Assembly (NCBI RefSeq): GCF_001678845.1
Contig: NZ_MAIQ01000002.1
Span: 248,001 to 312,000 of the forward strand
Reading direction: 5' to 3'
Length of the DNA stretch: 64,000 nucleotides
Source of the DNA: Christensenella intestinihominis
GTDB lineage: Bacteria; Bacillota; Clostridia; Christensenellales; Christensenellaceae
How positions within the stretch are numbered: the stretch's first letter is position 1; the number at the start of each line of letters is the position of its first letter. Below are positions 8,310-15,958 of this stretch, in pieces. The position numbers and the translations under genes were made by a program. Under the pieces are notes generated by a model, which saw nothing but the letters and a program-made list of their open reading frames with translations, was not told the origin of the DNA and did not search any database.

Positions 8310-9467
8310 TCAAACTTTTTCCCATGCGCGGCTCGCGCCCGACCTCAGGACGGCGTCGCTGATCCTCTCGATCTGGTAGCCGTCTTCAAAATTAGGCGAG
8401 GCCTGTTTGTTTTCCGCAATCGCCTTGATGAAATCGTAGCACTCGACGATCTTGGTCTCCGTATATCCGATTCCCAGCGCCGGGATCGGCCACAGGCCTT
8501 CGCCGTAAGGGTGGGCCGGGCCGGTGTAAATCGTACGGAAGCCCCGGCGGTCTCCCCCGTCGCTTGCAAAGCAGACCTGCAGTTCATCCCTGCGTTCGTA
8601 ATTGAAATAGATGGAGCCTTCCGTCCCGTGGATCTCAAGCGTAATGAAGTTATTGCGGCCCCACGCATTCCTCGTCGCCTCTATCGTGCCGAACGCGCCG
8701 CTTTTGAAATTAATCATAAAGCAGCACTGGTCGTCCACGTCAACCTTTCCTTTCGGCCCGCTGCCGCCTTTCACATTCCCAAGGCTGTCCGCGGAACCGG
8801 TTTGCAGCGGCCGTTCGTTTATATACGTTGCGACACGCGCGTTTACCTCGTCGAAGTCTCCGATGAGGAACCGCGCCATATCGACCACATGCGTCCCGAT
8901 ATCTCCAAGCGCGCCCGAGCCACAAACCTTTTTCTGGAACCTCCAGGAAAGTGGGGAATCCGGATCGGCCGACCAATCCTGCAAATAGGTCCCGCGGAAA
9001 TCCAGGATCGTCCCGATCGCCCCTTCGTCAATTAATTTTTTTGCAAGCTGTACTGCGGGCGTCCGCCTGTAATTGAACGCAAGCATATTGATTACGCCGG
9101 CTTTCCTAACGGCGTCGCGCATCTTTTCGGCTTCCTCGAGCGTTCTTGAGATCGGCTTTTCGCACAGGATATGCTTCCCGGCTTCTGCCGCCGCCACAGC
9201 GATTTCGTAGTGCGCGTCGTTTGGCGTACAGATATCAACGATATCGATCTCGGGATCGTCCACAATGTCGCGCCAATTCGCCGTCCCCTGCCGGAATCCC
9301 AGCCGTTGCGCCGCGTCCTTCGCGCATTCCTCCGTCAAATCGGCAATGGTCTTTTTGACCGCCATCCCCGGCGCCGGCCAAAAAAACATCGGCATCCCGT
9401 CGTATGCAATGGAATGTGCTTTTGCCATAAATCCCGCGCCGATCAAACCTACCTGATAAGTCTTCAT
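8310..9467 (-). CDS. Gfo/Idh/MocA-family oxidoreductase
   Basis: 385 residues. The N-terminal Rossmann domain has the dinucleotide motif GLIGAGFMAKAH and the hallmark catalytic EKPISRTLEEAE; the C-terminal domain is the matching beta-sheet substrate domain. Family members oxidise or reduce sugars and cyclitols with NAD(P). The gene has a GAAAGGAG ribosome site and lies between the isomerase and the binding-protein genes, so it likely acts on the imported compound. An oxidoreductase of this type next to a TIM-barrel isomerase is also found in 3-keto-glycoside and C-glycoside degradation, a possible but unproven pathway here. Confidence 0.93.
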   Translation of the reverse strand: MKTYQVGLIGAGFMAKAHSIAYDGMPMFFWPAPGMAVKKTIADLTEECAKDAAQRLGFRQGTANWRDIVDDPEIDIVDICTPNDAHYEIAVAAAEAGKHILCEKPISRTLEEAEKMRDAVRKAGVINMLAFNYRRTPAVQLAKKLIDEGAIGTILDFRGTYLQDWSADPDSPLSWRFQKKVCGSGALGDIGTHVVDMARFLIGDFDEVNARVATYINERPLQTGSADSLGNVKGGSGPKGKVDVDDQCCFMINFKSGAFGTIEATRNAWGRNNFITLEIHGTEGSIYFNYERRDELQVCFASDGGDRRGFRTIYTGPAHPYGEGLWPIPALGIGYTETKIVECYDFIKAIAENKQASPNFEDGYQIERISDAVLRSGASRAWEKV

Positions 9468-9493
9468 TTGTTTCTCCTTTCAATTTTTGTTTC

Positions 9494-10309
9494 TTAAAAT
9501 CCCTGTTTCTTCAAATAATGTGACGTGATCCGCGCCCCCTCTGCCGGATCGCCCGTCCAGCCGTCGCATTCAATCGCAATCTCAATCCTGTGCGGCGCTT
9601 TTTTGAGCGTTTCCACAATTGCATCTATATCAAGTATCCCGACTCCGAGAGGGCAGAACATACCGTCGTCCATAATGTCCTTCAGATGGATGTAATCGAT
9701 CCGATCAAGATATTGTTTTACGACCTCACGCGGGTCACCGCCGCCTTTTTTTACATGGGCAAGATCGGGACACAGTTTAATACGTGTATGCGGCATAACC
9801 TTGTCCAGCTGAACCGGGGACTCCACCAGCGACCCCATATGGGGATGGAAGCTCGCCCGCATCCCCAGTGTGTCTGCAAGGTCACAAACCCTGTCAAGCG
9901 CTTCGCCCAGCTTTACGTAATCCGATTCCCTGATTCCGTCAAACCGTATCGCGCCACCCCCAAGGGCTATCTCTGTTGCCCCGAGTTTTTTCGCAAACTG
10001 CGCGGCGCGGCGGACACGGTCCAGTTCTTCCGGCAGTATCTCGTCGTAAATAAAATTACAGGCGATATATACGCCCTTTAGCGCAAGGCCGTACTTTTCC
10101 AGCATTTTTTCCAGAAGCTCGCTGCGTCCCTCGAACTCCAGCAATTCTCCATCAAATATCTCCACCGATTCGAATCCTGCTTCCGCGATATCCGCCAGCG
10201 CCTGTTCGAGTTTGCCGCCGCACCTGTAATATGCGGCGTTTACACAATTTGGTGCGGCCCAGTGCGCCAGAACCGGTCCCCACGCATTTGTCGAGTAAGT
10301 GATTTTCAT
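9494..10309 (-). CDS. Sugar phosphate isomerase/epimerase, TIM barrel
   Basis: 271 residues of the AP-endonuclease-2/xylose-isomerase-like TIM-barrel family (IolE, IolI and ketose epimerases). Recognisable strand ends include FESVEIFDGE, the HPHMG segment with metal-ligand His, LCPDLAHVKKGGGDP and IDYIHLKDI near residue 200, followed by IAIECDGW. It is the first gene of the operon, with RBS GGAGAAAG. Together with the Gfo/Idh enzyme it suggests isomerisation or epimerisation of a sugar or cyclitol intermediate in the cytoplasm. Confidence 0.9.
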   Translation of the reverse strand: MKITYSTNAWGPVLAHWAAPNCVNAAYYRCGGKLEQALADIAEAGFESVEIFDGELLEFEGRSELLEKMLEKYGLALKGVYIACNFIYDEILPEELDRVRRAAQFAKKLGATEIALGGGAIRFDGIRESDYVKLGEALDRVCDLADTLGMRASFHPHMGSLVESPVQLDKVMPHTRIKLCPDLAHVKKGGGDPREVVKQYLDRIDYIHLKDIMDDGMFCPLGVGILDIDAIVETLKKAPHRIEIAIECDGWTGDPAEGARITSHYLKKQGF

Positions 10310-10441
10310 AAGCTTTCTCCTTTTTTATTTTTTTCGATTGCGCTAAAAAAGCGTAAATTAACAGAGCTACGGAAAATCTTGTTTTTCCGTTTCCATAACG
10401 GGTACGTCATTTGTTGTTTTATCTTTGTGTTTTTCCCTTTG

Positions 10442-10479
10442 TTTACGTATACTATAGTGCAGCAAAAAAAATAAAGAAA
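10442..10479 (-). promoter_or_regulatory. Candidate sugar-operon promoter with operator at start site
   Basis: On the minus strand TTTCTT (10479-10474) and TATAGT (10456-10451) are spaced 17 bp. Directly after the -10 comes TTTACGTATA (10442-10451), one base off the palindrome TTTACGTAAA found near the regulator gene. A repressor bound there would cover the start site. The -35 is weak. Confidence 0.5.
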
Positions 10480-10533
10480 GCAATTTTGTCCATTTTAACT
10501 TTTTTTCAGGAAAACACTATTTTTTATGCCTTT

Positions 10534-10543
10534 TTTACGTAAA
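10534..10543. promoter_or_regulatory. TTTACGTAAA operator
   Basis: A perfect 10-bp palindrome immediately after the regulator's stop codon and about 85 bp upstream of the sugar-operon promoter. It is identical to the two copies upstream of the regulator. It probably is an auxiliary operator of the LacI-type repressor. Confidence 0.55.
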
Positions 10544-10544
10544 T

Positions 10545-12536
10545 TCAACGGTTTTTATGCGGTTTCAGAAATTCAGGCGCAGGTTTTCTGATGATTTCGC
10601 GCCAATAACGCGTCAACTCGCGCGGGTATACCACCACCGGCTGCACGCCCACAAATTTATATCCTTTTTTCCCCAGAAGCGCCTGGATCGTAACCATTGC
10701 CGCTGCTTCGCCCTGCTCGTAAGGACGCTGCGCGCTTATGCCCCGCACCATTTCCCCGCGGGCCATATAAGATGCGATTTCCAAATCCAAATCCACCGTG
10801 GAAATGGCGACGTCCGTCCTTCCAAGCGTACGCAGGGCGCGTATCGCCTCCATTGCCGGGCGTTCCCACGACACATAAAGCCCGGAAATCTCCGGGTGTT
10901 CCCGCATCATTTGCATACAGGTATCATATACGTTTTGAATTTGGTAAAAATTTTTGCGCGATACGATCTGCAAATTGGTATAATTTTCCGTCAGAACCTG
11001 CTCGGCTGCATTATCCCGTTGGCGCGTCATGTGGAACGGCAGCCCATGATTTAACAAGCCCAGCTTGACATCCGTTCTTTCCCTGAAATATTCCCCCAAT
11101 ATATTTCCTGCATTTTGTCCGTTTTCCCGCTCGTTCACTGAAACGCAGCTATAATAGTCATTCTTGTCAATCCCCTGAGGTATATTTCCAATAAGAATCA
11201 TTTTTGTCAGGCGGGAGAGCTCCTTGAATTTGCCCGCCGTAATGTTTTCATCTACCGGAACGCCGATAATCGCATCCGGCTTCTGCATACGAAGCGCCTC
11301 AAGCTGCGTTACCTGCAGCTGCGCATTAAAATTTGCGTCCATCACCGCAATGACCTGTACGTTATAGCGCGCAAGCGTATCGCGGATCCCCGTTTCCTGA
11401 AGCCGGGACCATTCTGTATCCGTGCAGTGGAACGCGATGGCAACCTTGAATTGTTCCTTTTTTAAATATTCCTCTTCCGCCGTATCGACCAGTATGTTTT
11501 CAGGCGGAACGGCAATTTCCCCAAACGGCCCCCGATTGATGACGCGCGTGGATTTGCGGACCGTAAAACCGACGGGCATGCGAACCACTGTCTGTGCAGC
11601 AGAATTTCCTTTCAATAATCCCATCATCATCTCCACCGCACGCTTTGCGGTGCTAGCGGTATCCTGCCTGAGAATCGTAAGCGACGGATTAAAAATACTG
11701 CTCCATTCATCATCGCCAAAGCCGACAATGGAAATATCGTCCGGGCACTTCAAGCCGTAATCGTCCGCATTTTTCAGGAGTTTTAGGGTCAAAGTGTTTC
11801 CCGCCGCGATAAATGCAGAAGGGAGCGTATTGAAACGCGCTTTTTCAAAAATGTTTTCCTCTTCCTGGCAGTAAAGATCCACTCTGCAAACCAATCCTTT
11901 GTCGAATGGGACTTTATATTCCTCTAACGCGCGCCTATATCCCGCAAGACGCTCCTGGCAGTGAATCAAGTCGCAGTCTTCGAGCAGGATACCAATCAAT
12001 TTATGCCCGCTGCGAATCAAGTGGCGGGTCCCCCTGAACATCGCTTCTTCGTTTTCAGACAGTATGGCTGGAATTTCGCCGTCTTTCGTCTTGCGCTCCA
12101 CGCACATAAAAGGAATACCGGAACGCTTCACCTTTGTGTATATCCGCGACGCATTTACCGTAGGCGACAAAAAGATGCCGGCAATATTTTTATCCGCAAG
12201 CAGATTCATCAGGATATGCTTTTCATACTCTTCATTATCGTGGGAAACATAGGTCGAAAGGATATATCCCTCTTTTGCAAGAAGCTCTGTCATTGTGTTT
12301 GCAAGCTGTGCATATACGGTACTGTTTGTGGTGGGCAGCACAAATGCCATTCTGGATTGCCTTCCAAATTTGAATTGATTTCTTCGTATTTTATTGATAT
12401 ATCCTGTTTCATAAATGGCCCTTTCTACTTTTTGCGTCAGCTCTGGGCTGACATAACGGGTCTTGTTGATAACATGGGATACCGTGGCAATCGATACTCC
12501 CGTCATTTTTGCAATCTCTTTTATTGTAATATTCAA
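10545..12536 (-). CDS. LacI-family regulator with two tandem sensor domains
   Basis: 663 residues, about twice the usual 330-350. Residues 1-50 form a LacI helix-turn-helix (ITIKEIAKMTGVSIATVSHV). Residues about 60-330 form the normal LacI sensor. Residues about 355-650 form a second periplasmic-binding-type domain that resembles the operon's binding protein at 6949-8256: both contain a VIA-x-x-DAN segment and a GIS-x-Q-x-PY-x-QG segment followed by an ALLG/ALIG helix, in the same order. The second domain lacks a signal peptide and so senses ligand in the cytoplasm. RBS GGGAG lies about 12 bp before the ATG. It reads toward the sugar operon on the same strand and most likely represses both. 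Confidence 0.9.
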   Translation of the reverse strand: MNITIKEIAKMTGVSIATVSHVINKTRYVSPELTQKVERAIYETGYINKIRRNQFKFGRQSRMAFVLPTTNSTVYAQLANTMTELLAKEGYILSTYVSHDNEEYEKHILMNLLADKNIAGIFLSPTVNASRIYTKVKRSGIPFMCVERKTKDGEIPAILSENEEAMFRGTRHLIRSGHKLIGILLEDCDLIHCQERLAGYRRALEEYKVPFDKGLVCRVDLYCQEEENIFEKARFNTLPSAFIAAGNTLTLKLLKNADDYGLKCPDDISIVGFGDDEWSSIFNPSLTILRQDTASTAKRAVEMMMGLLKGNSAAQTVVRMPVGFTVRKSTRVINRGPFGEIAVPPENILVDTAEEEYLKKEQFKVAIAFHCTDTEWSRLQETGIRDTLARYNVQVIAVMDANFNAQLQVTQLEALRMQKPDAIIGVPVDENITAGKFKELSRLTKMILIGNIPQGIDKNDYYSCVSVNERENGQNAGNILGEYFRERTDVKLGLLNHGLPFHMTRQRDNAAEQVLTENYTNLQIVSRKNFYQIQNVYDTCMQMMREHPEISGLYVSWERPAMEAIRALRTLGRTDVAISTVDLDLEIASYMARGEMVRGISAQRPYEQGEAAAMVTIQALLGKKGYKFVGVQPVVVYPRELTRYWREIIRKPAPEFLKPHKNR

Positions 12537-12676
12537 AATCTATCTCCCAATCAATTTTCTTATGGTATTCAGATTGCTTTCTGTTATTCAGACTGCCGCA
12601 ATACAAACTGTTTTTGGTATATATCATAATCTTTTTAGCCTAATAAAATCAATCAGTTGAAAATATTTTGCCATAA

Positions 12677-12705
12677 TTTACGTAAAGCTGCTCAATTTAC
12701 GTAAA
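12677..12705. promoter_or_regulatory. Two TTTACGTAAA operators upstream of the regulator
   Basis: Perfect palindromes at 12677-12686 and 12696-12705 with centres 19 bp apart, about 140 bp upstream of the regulator start. The second extends to AATTTACGTAAATT. The same word recurs at 10534 and, with one change, at 10442, so autoregulation by the LacI-type protein is likely. Confidence 0.6.
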
Positions 12706-12886
12706 TTATATTAAATATATTAAAAATAGAAAAAGTCATATTTATATTTTGGGCAGACTTATTATTGATTCAATTAAACTATGCAAAATCAAAAGTTATT
12801 AAAATATTATATATCTCTATTTATTCCTATATAACAAAACAATACGATCAATTGCGAAAATATATGAAATACTATTTGTTTATATC

Positions 12887-12953
12887 AGCGGCTAATCCGC
12901 TTAGGGTCATAGGGACGATAGTCCCTAACAAGCTGCAAAAGTATATACTTTTG
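12887..12953. repeat. Three consecutive perfect hairpins
   Basis: AGCGG/CCGCT (12887-12901), AGGGAC/GTCCCT with loop GATA (12911-12926) and the 20-bp palindrome GCAAAAGTATATACTTTTGC (12934-12953) follow one another in an otherwise gene-free 480-bp stretch (12537-13018). They lie after the XRE repressor gene and may end its transcript. No clear poly-U tail is present on either strand, so another role for the mobile element is possible. Confidence 0.6.
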
Positions 12954-13018
12954 CGATGCTTGCAAAGGACACGCGCCTCTCTTTTTTGTTGTTTTTTGCA
13001 GCTGAACAAGGCTCAAAG

Positions 13019-13486
13019 CTATTTTTGCTTCTTTTGCAGCTCACGCACAGCCCGTATGTTTCGTTCCGTCCGTATTTTGGGAAAGGTATGCCGCCATTCG
13101 TCATAGTCCTCGCGGGAAATCTTATCCTCCGCAAACGCCTGCCGCTCTTTGCACCATGAACGCACATCCTCATAAAGGGAATTTTCAATCGGGAACTTCA
13201 GCACAATCTCTCCGCTGCGGTCAATCGGCTCCAGTCCATAGGTATCCTCCAAATAAAATAAGGCGTGCATCACCCCGATGTAAGTGTCAAGGTCCGGATC
13301 AGACAGGGCGAACCGGCTCACCCCGAGCGCACCCGCCAAAGCCTCCAACCGCTTGACCGACGGGATACGGTTCCCCAGCTCATAGTTGCGTACCGCGGGC
13401 TCGCTCATCCCTGCCCGCAGCCCCAGCTCCTTCTGGGAAAGCCCCCGTTCCAGTCTGTATTTCCGTATCTTTTCCCCTGTCGTCAT
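13019..13486 (-). CDS. XRE-family transcriptional regulator
   Basis: 155 residues. Residues 5-60 are a Cro/C1-type helix-turn-helix (IRKYRLERGLSQKELGLRAGMSEPAVRNYE, given here only in part). The C-terminal 90 residues are a charged domain I cannot assign. It is transcribed divergently from the relaxase gene, and three CAGTTCA-type repeats lie between the two genes over both promoters, so it probably represses itself and mobilization. RBS AAAAGGAG precedes the ATG. Confidence 0.88.
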   Translation of the reverse strand: MTTGEKIRKYRLERGLSQKELGLRAGMSEPAVRNYELGNRIPSVKRLEALAGALGVSRFALSDPDLDTYIGVMHALFYLEDTYGLEPIDRSGEIVLKFPIENSLYEDVRSWCKERQAFAEDKISREDYDEWRHTFPKIRTERNIRAVRELQKKQK

Positions 13487-13523
13487 TACTTTTTTCTCCT
13501 TTTTGTTGTTACTATCTGTGACC

Positions 13524-13618
13524 AGTATATCATAAACAGTTCACTTCTGAAATATTTTTATTGACAGTTCATATTTGTACTGATAGAATCATATCGTGAG
13601 CAGTTCATATGCGAACTG
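13524..13618. promoter_or_regulatory. Divergent xre/mob promoters with three operator repeats
   Basis: The plus-strand promoter for mob is TTGACA (13561-13566), 17 bp, TAGAAT (13584-13589). The minus-strand promoter for xre has TATACT at 13524-13529 with a weak TTTCAG 17 bp upstream. Repeats of the form CAGTTCA(n5)GxACTG occur at 13565-13582 and 13601-13618, and a less complete copy starts at 13537. One lies inside the mob promoter spacer and another inside the xre promoter spacer, as expected for a repressor shared by both genes. Confidence 0.7.
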
Positions 13619-13672
13619 CTGCTTGCGTCTATCTCGGATATACAGCCCCGCAGGGCCCTCGGAGAGCCCGCA

Positions 13673-13734
13673 TGACAGCTTTCGGAGCGGAGCACGAAAG
13701 TGTCATAGTGGGTCAAATACTTTTCCAAAGTATT
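13673..13734 (+). other. Candidate origin of transfer (oriT)
   Basis: In the leader of the relaxase gene, TGACAGCTTTCG (13673-13684) and CGAAAGTGTCA (13695-13705) form an inverted repeat with one bulged base. It is followed at once by TAGTGGGTC, which recalls the TAGTGTG nick region of MobV plasmids such as pMV158. A second hairpin, AATACTTT/AAAGTATT, follows at 13716-13734. Inverted repeat, then nick-like sequence, then mob gene is the normal oriT layout of this relaxase family. The nick position is inferred. Confidence 0.6.
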
Positions 13735-13779
13735 CTCCCGGCGCTCCCTGCGGCACGCAGCGAAAGGAAGGTGAAGTTC

Positions 13780-15003
13780 ATGCCCAAACCAGACCGTACC
13801 GTCGTGCGCAACAAGCCTTACACGAAAAAAGCAATCGGTATCCGTGAGCGGCACAACGAGCGGAAGAACGAATCGTACAGCAACCCGGACGTCATACCGG
13901 AGCGGAGCGGAAACAATGTATATTTCAAAAAGTGCGAAGGGACCTATGCGCAGGCCTTTGACAGGCTGGTACAGGACAAGGTCGTCAGCACACGTGGACT
14001 CAGGCAGGACGCCAACGTATTCGACGAGATGGTATTCGACGTCAACACCGCGTACTTTGAGCGGCACGGCGGCTATGCGTATGCCGTAAGGTTCTACCGG
14101 AAGGCATACAAGCTCGCCGCAGAGATCGCGGGCGGCGAGCAGTACATTATCTCGGCGGTCATGCACGCGGACGAGCGGAACCGCAGCCTGTCCGCCGAAT
14201 ACGGATATGACGTATATCATTACCACCTGCACGTCGTGTATATCCCTGTAGTGGAAAAGGAGATCCGGTGGACAAAGCGGTGCAGAGACAAAGCCCTTAT
14301 AGGCAAGGTCAAGGAGGTGGTTCATCAGGTCAGCCATTCCAAGAAATGGGGATCGAGGAAAATGACGGACGAACGCGGAAACACGATACGGGACGGGAAG
14401 GGGAAGCCCCGTCTGGTACATCCGTACAGCCTGTTGCAGGACAGATTCTACGAACACATGAGGGACGCGGGATATACGGATTTTGAACGCGGGGTGCGCG
14501 GGAGCACCGCGGAGCACTTATCCGTACTGGATTACAAGTTGCGGCAGGAGCAGGAGAAAGTAAGAGAAATGGAGCGGAAAGCGCGGATGCGGCAGCAGGA
14601 ACTGGACAGGATCGAACAGGTACTGGAGCCCAAACGGGAGGTATATAAGACCTTTTATGAATTGGAACATACCGGAAAGAAGAAGATCTTCGGAAAGGTG
14701 GAACTGACCGGGGAGGAATTTGAGGGGATGCTCACGCTGGCCAAGGAGGGGATCGTGTCTCGCTCTACAATCCCGGAATTGAAGCGGGAGCTGGCGGAGA
14801 AGGAATGGAAGCTGCGGGATCTGCGAGGAGACTTTGACCGGCTATGGGAGAGTACGCGGGATTTCTTTCGGGCGGTGAAGATTGCGCCCAAAAGAGTAAA
14901 GGAATTATTGGAAGACATTTTTGCCAAAGACCGTGCGGAACGGGAGCGGGAGCGGCAGATGCGCAGGGAAAGCCGCAGCCGCAATAACGCCCCGATACGG
15001 TAA
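13780..15003 (+). CDS. MobV-family relaxase (Mob/Pre)
   Basis: 407 residues from the ATG at 13780, preceded by AGGAAGG; a longer frame from 13609 would run through the oriT and is unlikely. Motifs of the MobV/Pre family are present: HNER at 25-28, then YSNPD, and the metal-binding block HADE (129-132) followed by HYHLH (147-151). The C-terminal half is a long charged coiled coil ending in Arg-rich sequence. The protein would nick oriT and pilot single-stranded DNA into a conjugative channel supplied by another element. No type IV secretion genes are in the window, so the element is mobilizable and not self-transmissible. Confidence 0.93.
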   Translation: MPKPDRTVVRNKPYTKKAIGIRERHNERKNESYSNPDVIPERSGNNVYFKKCEGTYAQAFDRLVQDKVVSTRGLRQDANVFDEMVFDVNTAYFERHGGYAYAVRFYRKAYKLAAEIAGGEQYIISAVMHADERNRSLSAEYGYDVYHYHLHVVYIPVVEKEIRWTKRCRDKALIGKVKEVVHQVSHSKKWGSRKMTDERGNTIRDGKGKPRLVHPYSLLQDRFYEHMRDAGYTDFERGVRGSTAEHLSVLDYKLRQEQEKVREMERKARMRQQELDRIEQVLEPKREVYKTFYELEHTGKKKIFGKVELTGEEFEGMLTLAKEGIVSRSTIPELKRELAEKEWKLRDLRGDFDRLWESTRDFFRAVKIAPKRVKELLEDIFAKDRAERERERQMRRESRSRNNAPIR

Positions 15004-15051
15004 GTACCTTGAAAACTGAATAGAGTCTGACAACTGAATACGGAGGGATAC

Positions 15052-15216
15052 ATGGTAAGGAAGGCAAAGGAGGAGAAAATACCACAGTACGAGATCGACA
15101 CACTGGCTCGCTGCCTGCTCCCGGAGATACAAAGATTCTTTGAGAGCGAGGAAGGTCAGAAAGAGTTTCGGGAGTGGAAGCGGAAACAAAAATTAAAGAA
15201 AAAGAAAATCGGGTAA
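15052..15216 (+). CDS. Small protein downstream of relaxase, 54 aa
   Basis: A short ORF with GGAGGG before its ATG, 48 bp after the relaxase stop. The product is charged, with a helical core (IDTLARCLLPEIQRFFES) and a lysine-rich tail. Small ORFs of this appearance are common between mob and recombinase genes in clostridial mobilizable elements, as I recall. I do not know a function; a mobilization or recombination accessory is possible. Confidence 0.72.
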   Translation: MVRKAKEEKIPQYEIDTLARCLLPEIQRFFESEEGQKEFREWKRKQKLKKKKIG

Positions 15217-15281
15217 TATGAATTGGCGGCCGGTATTCATATAGATACCGTCCGCCTTATCATTGGATACTCTGACTTAGG

Positions 15282-15491
15282 TTAAAGTTTCCTTAGCACT
15301 TCGAAATCTCCAAATTGGTCATTATTCATTCCCGATATTATTTGTGTATATGTACTAAACTCGGCTGATAAACTATACAGTTTTACCTCATCGCCATATA
15401 TCAACGCCACTTTTATCATATCAATATCCAGATGGATATCCAATCTGCTTTTGGGTAATGTTGCTACAGCAATCTGGAATTTCTCCATCAT
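15282..15491 (-). CDS. Hypothetical protein, 69 aa
   Basis: I do not recognise the family. The ATG at 15491 has GAGAGG 7 bp upstream; a GTG at 15506 in the same frame is a less likely start. Hydrophobic residues alternate (LDIHLDIDMIKVALIY) as in a small beta protein. It is convergent with the relaxase module and lies downstream of tnpV, and has its own strong promoter. Confidence 0.6.
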   Translation of the reverse strand: MMEKFQIAVATLPKSRLDIHLDIDMIKVALIYGDEVKLYSLSAEFSTYTQIISGMNNDQFGDFEVLRKL

Positions 15492-15510
15492 ATCTAATCC
15501 TCTCACCTAT

Positions 15511-15539
15511 ATTATAAGTATATCATATCGTTCTTGCAA
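15511..15539 (-). promoter_or_regulatory. Promoter of the 69-aa gene
   Basis: On the minus strand TTGCAA (15539-15534), a 17-bp spacer and a perfect TATAAT (15516-15511), about 20 bp before the start codon at 15491. Confidence 0.65.
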
Positions 15540-15557
15540 TCTACGTATTATAGGGGA

Positions 15558-15863
15558 TTATTCTCTGATTATCTCATTAAGGATAACTTCCTCCGCCTGC
15601 GCTTTAATCGCATTCATCGTTCCAACCCACGCCATTTGATCGTGCGCTTTCAATTCTTCGTCGATGCCTTGCTCTTTTGCAATCTGGCAGGTATATTCCC
15701 ATATCCGATCCAGCACTTCCTTATTCAATTCACATAGATAATCTTCCAGACTACCCGAAAAGAGAAGCTCTGTGTATAAATCTTTCCGGTGCTCCTTGAT
15801 GAATACAAGCCGCATCCGTCCGTACCTGCCGATTTTTGATTCATTGATTTTGATTCTGCTCAT
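15558..15863 (-). CDS. TnpV family transposon-encoded protein
   Basis: 101 residues matching the TnpV family by the pattern IGRYGRMR...KEHRKDLYTELL...GSLEDYL near residues 12-46 and LKAHDQMAWVGTMNAIKAQAEEVIL near 72-96. TnpV proteins accompany serine recombinases in Tn4451-like and other clostridial elements; their biochemical role is not settled. Its ATG overlaps the stop of an upstream open frame (ATGA) that appears to be the C-terminal tail of a serine recombinase. Confidence 0.88.
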   Translation of the reverse strand: MSRIKINESKIGRYGRMRLVFIKEHRKDLYTELLFSGSLEDYLCELNKEVLDRIWEYTCQIAKEQGIDEELKAHDQMAWVGTMNAIKAQAEEVILNEIIRE

Positions 15864-15915
15864 TTTTTACGCCTCCGTTTGATTGGTTTTTTATCTTCAG
15901 AAGGCGCTAAGAAAA

Positions 15916-15932
15916 CAATAAATCCGAACCCT
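15916..15932. repeat. 17-bp direct repeat of the left window edge (att-like)
   Basis: CAATAAATCCGAACCCT occurs here and at 5-21 in the same orientation, 15.9 kb apart. Both copies lie in or near recombinase 3' sequence. Chance identity of 17 bp across this distance is unlikely. They may mark the two ends of the mobile element or a repeated word in the recombinase tail. Confidence 0.5.
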
Positions 15933-15958
15933 TCTCCGATTGGGATCAGGTTCGGATT
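15921..15958 (-). terminator. Stem-loop after tRNA-Arg
   Basis: AATCCGAACC and GGTTCGGATT form a perfect 10-bp stem followed on the minus strand by TATTGTTTTC. It could end the tRNA transcript, although it also lies in the presumed recombinase tail. Confidence 0.45.

Noticed and set aside
13558-14517. 319-codon minus-strand open frame
   Set aside because: Antisense to the relaxase, which has clear motifs, and it would cross the oriT and promoter region.
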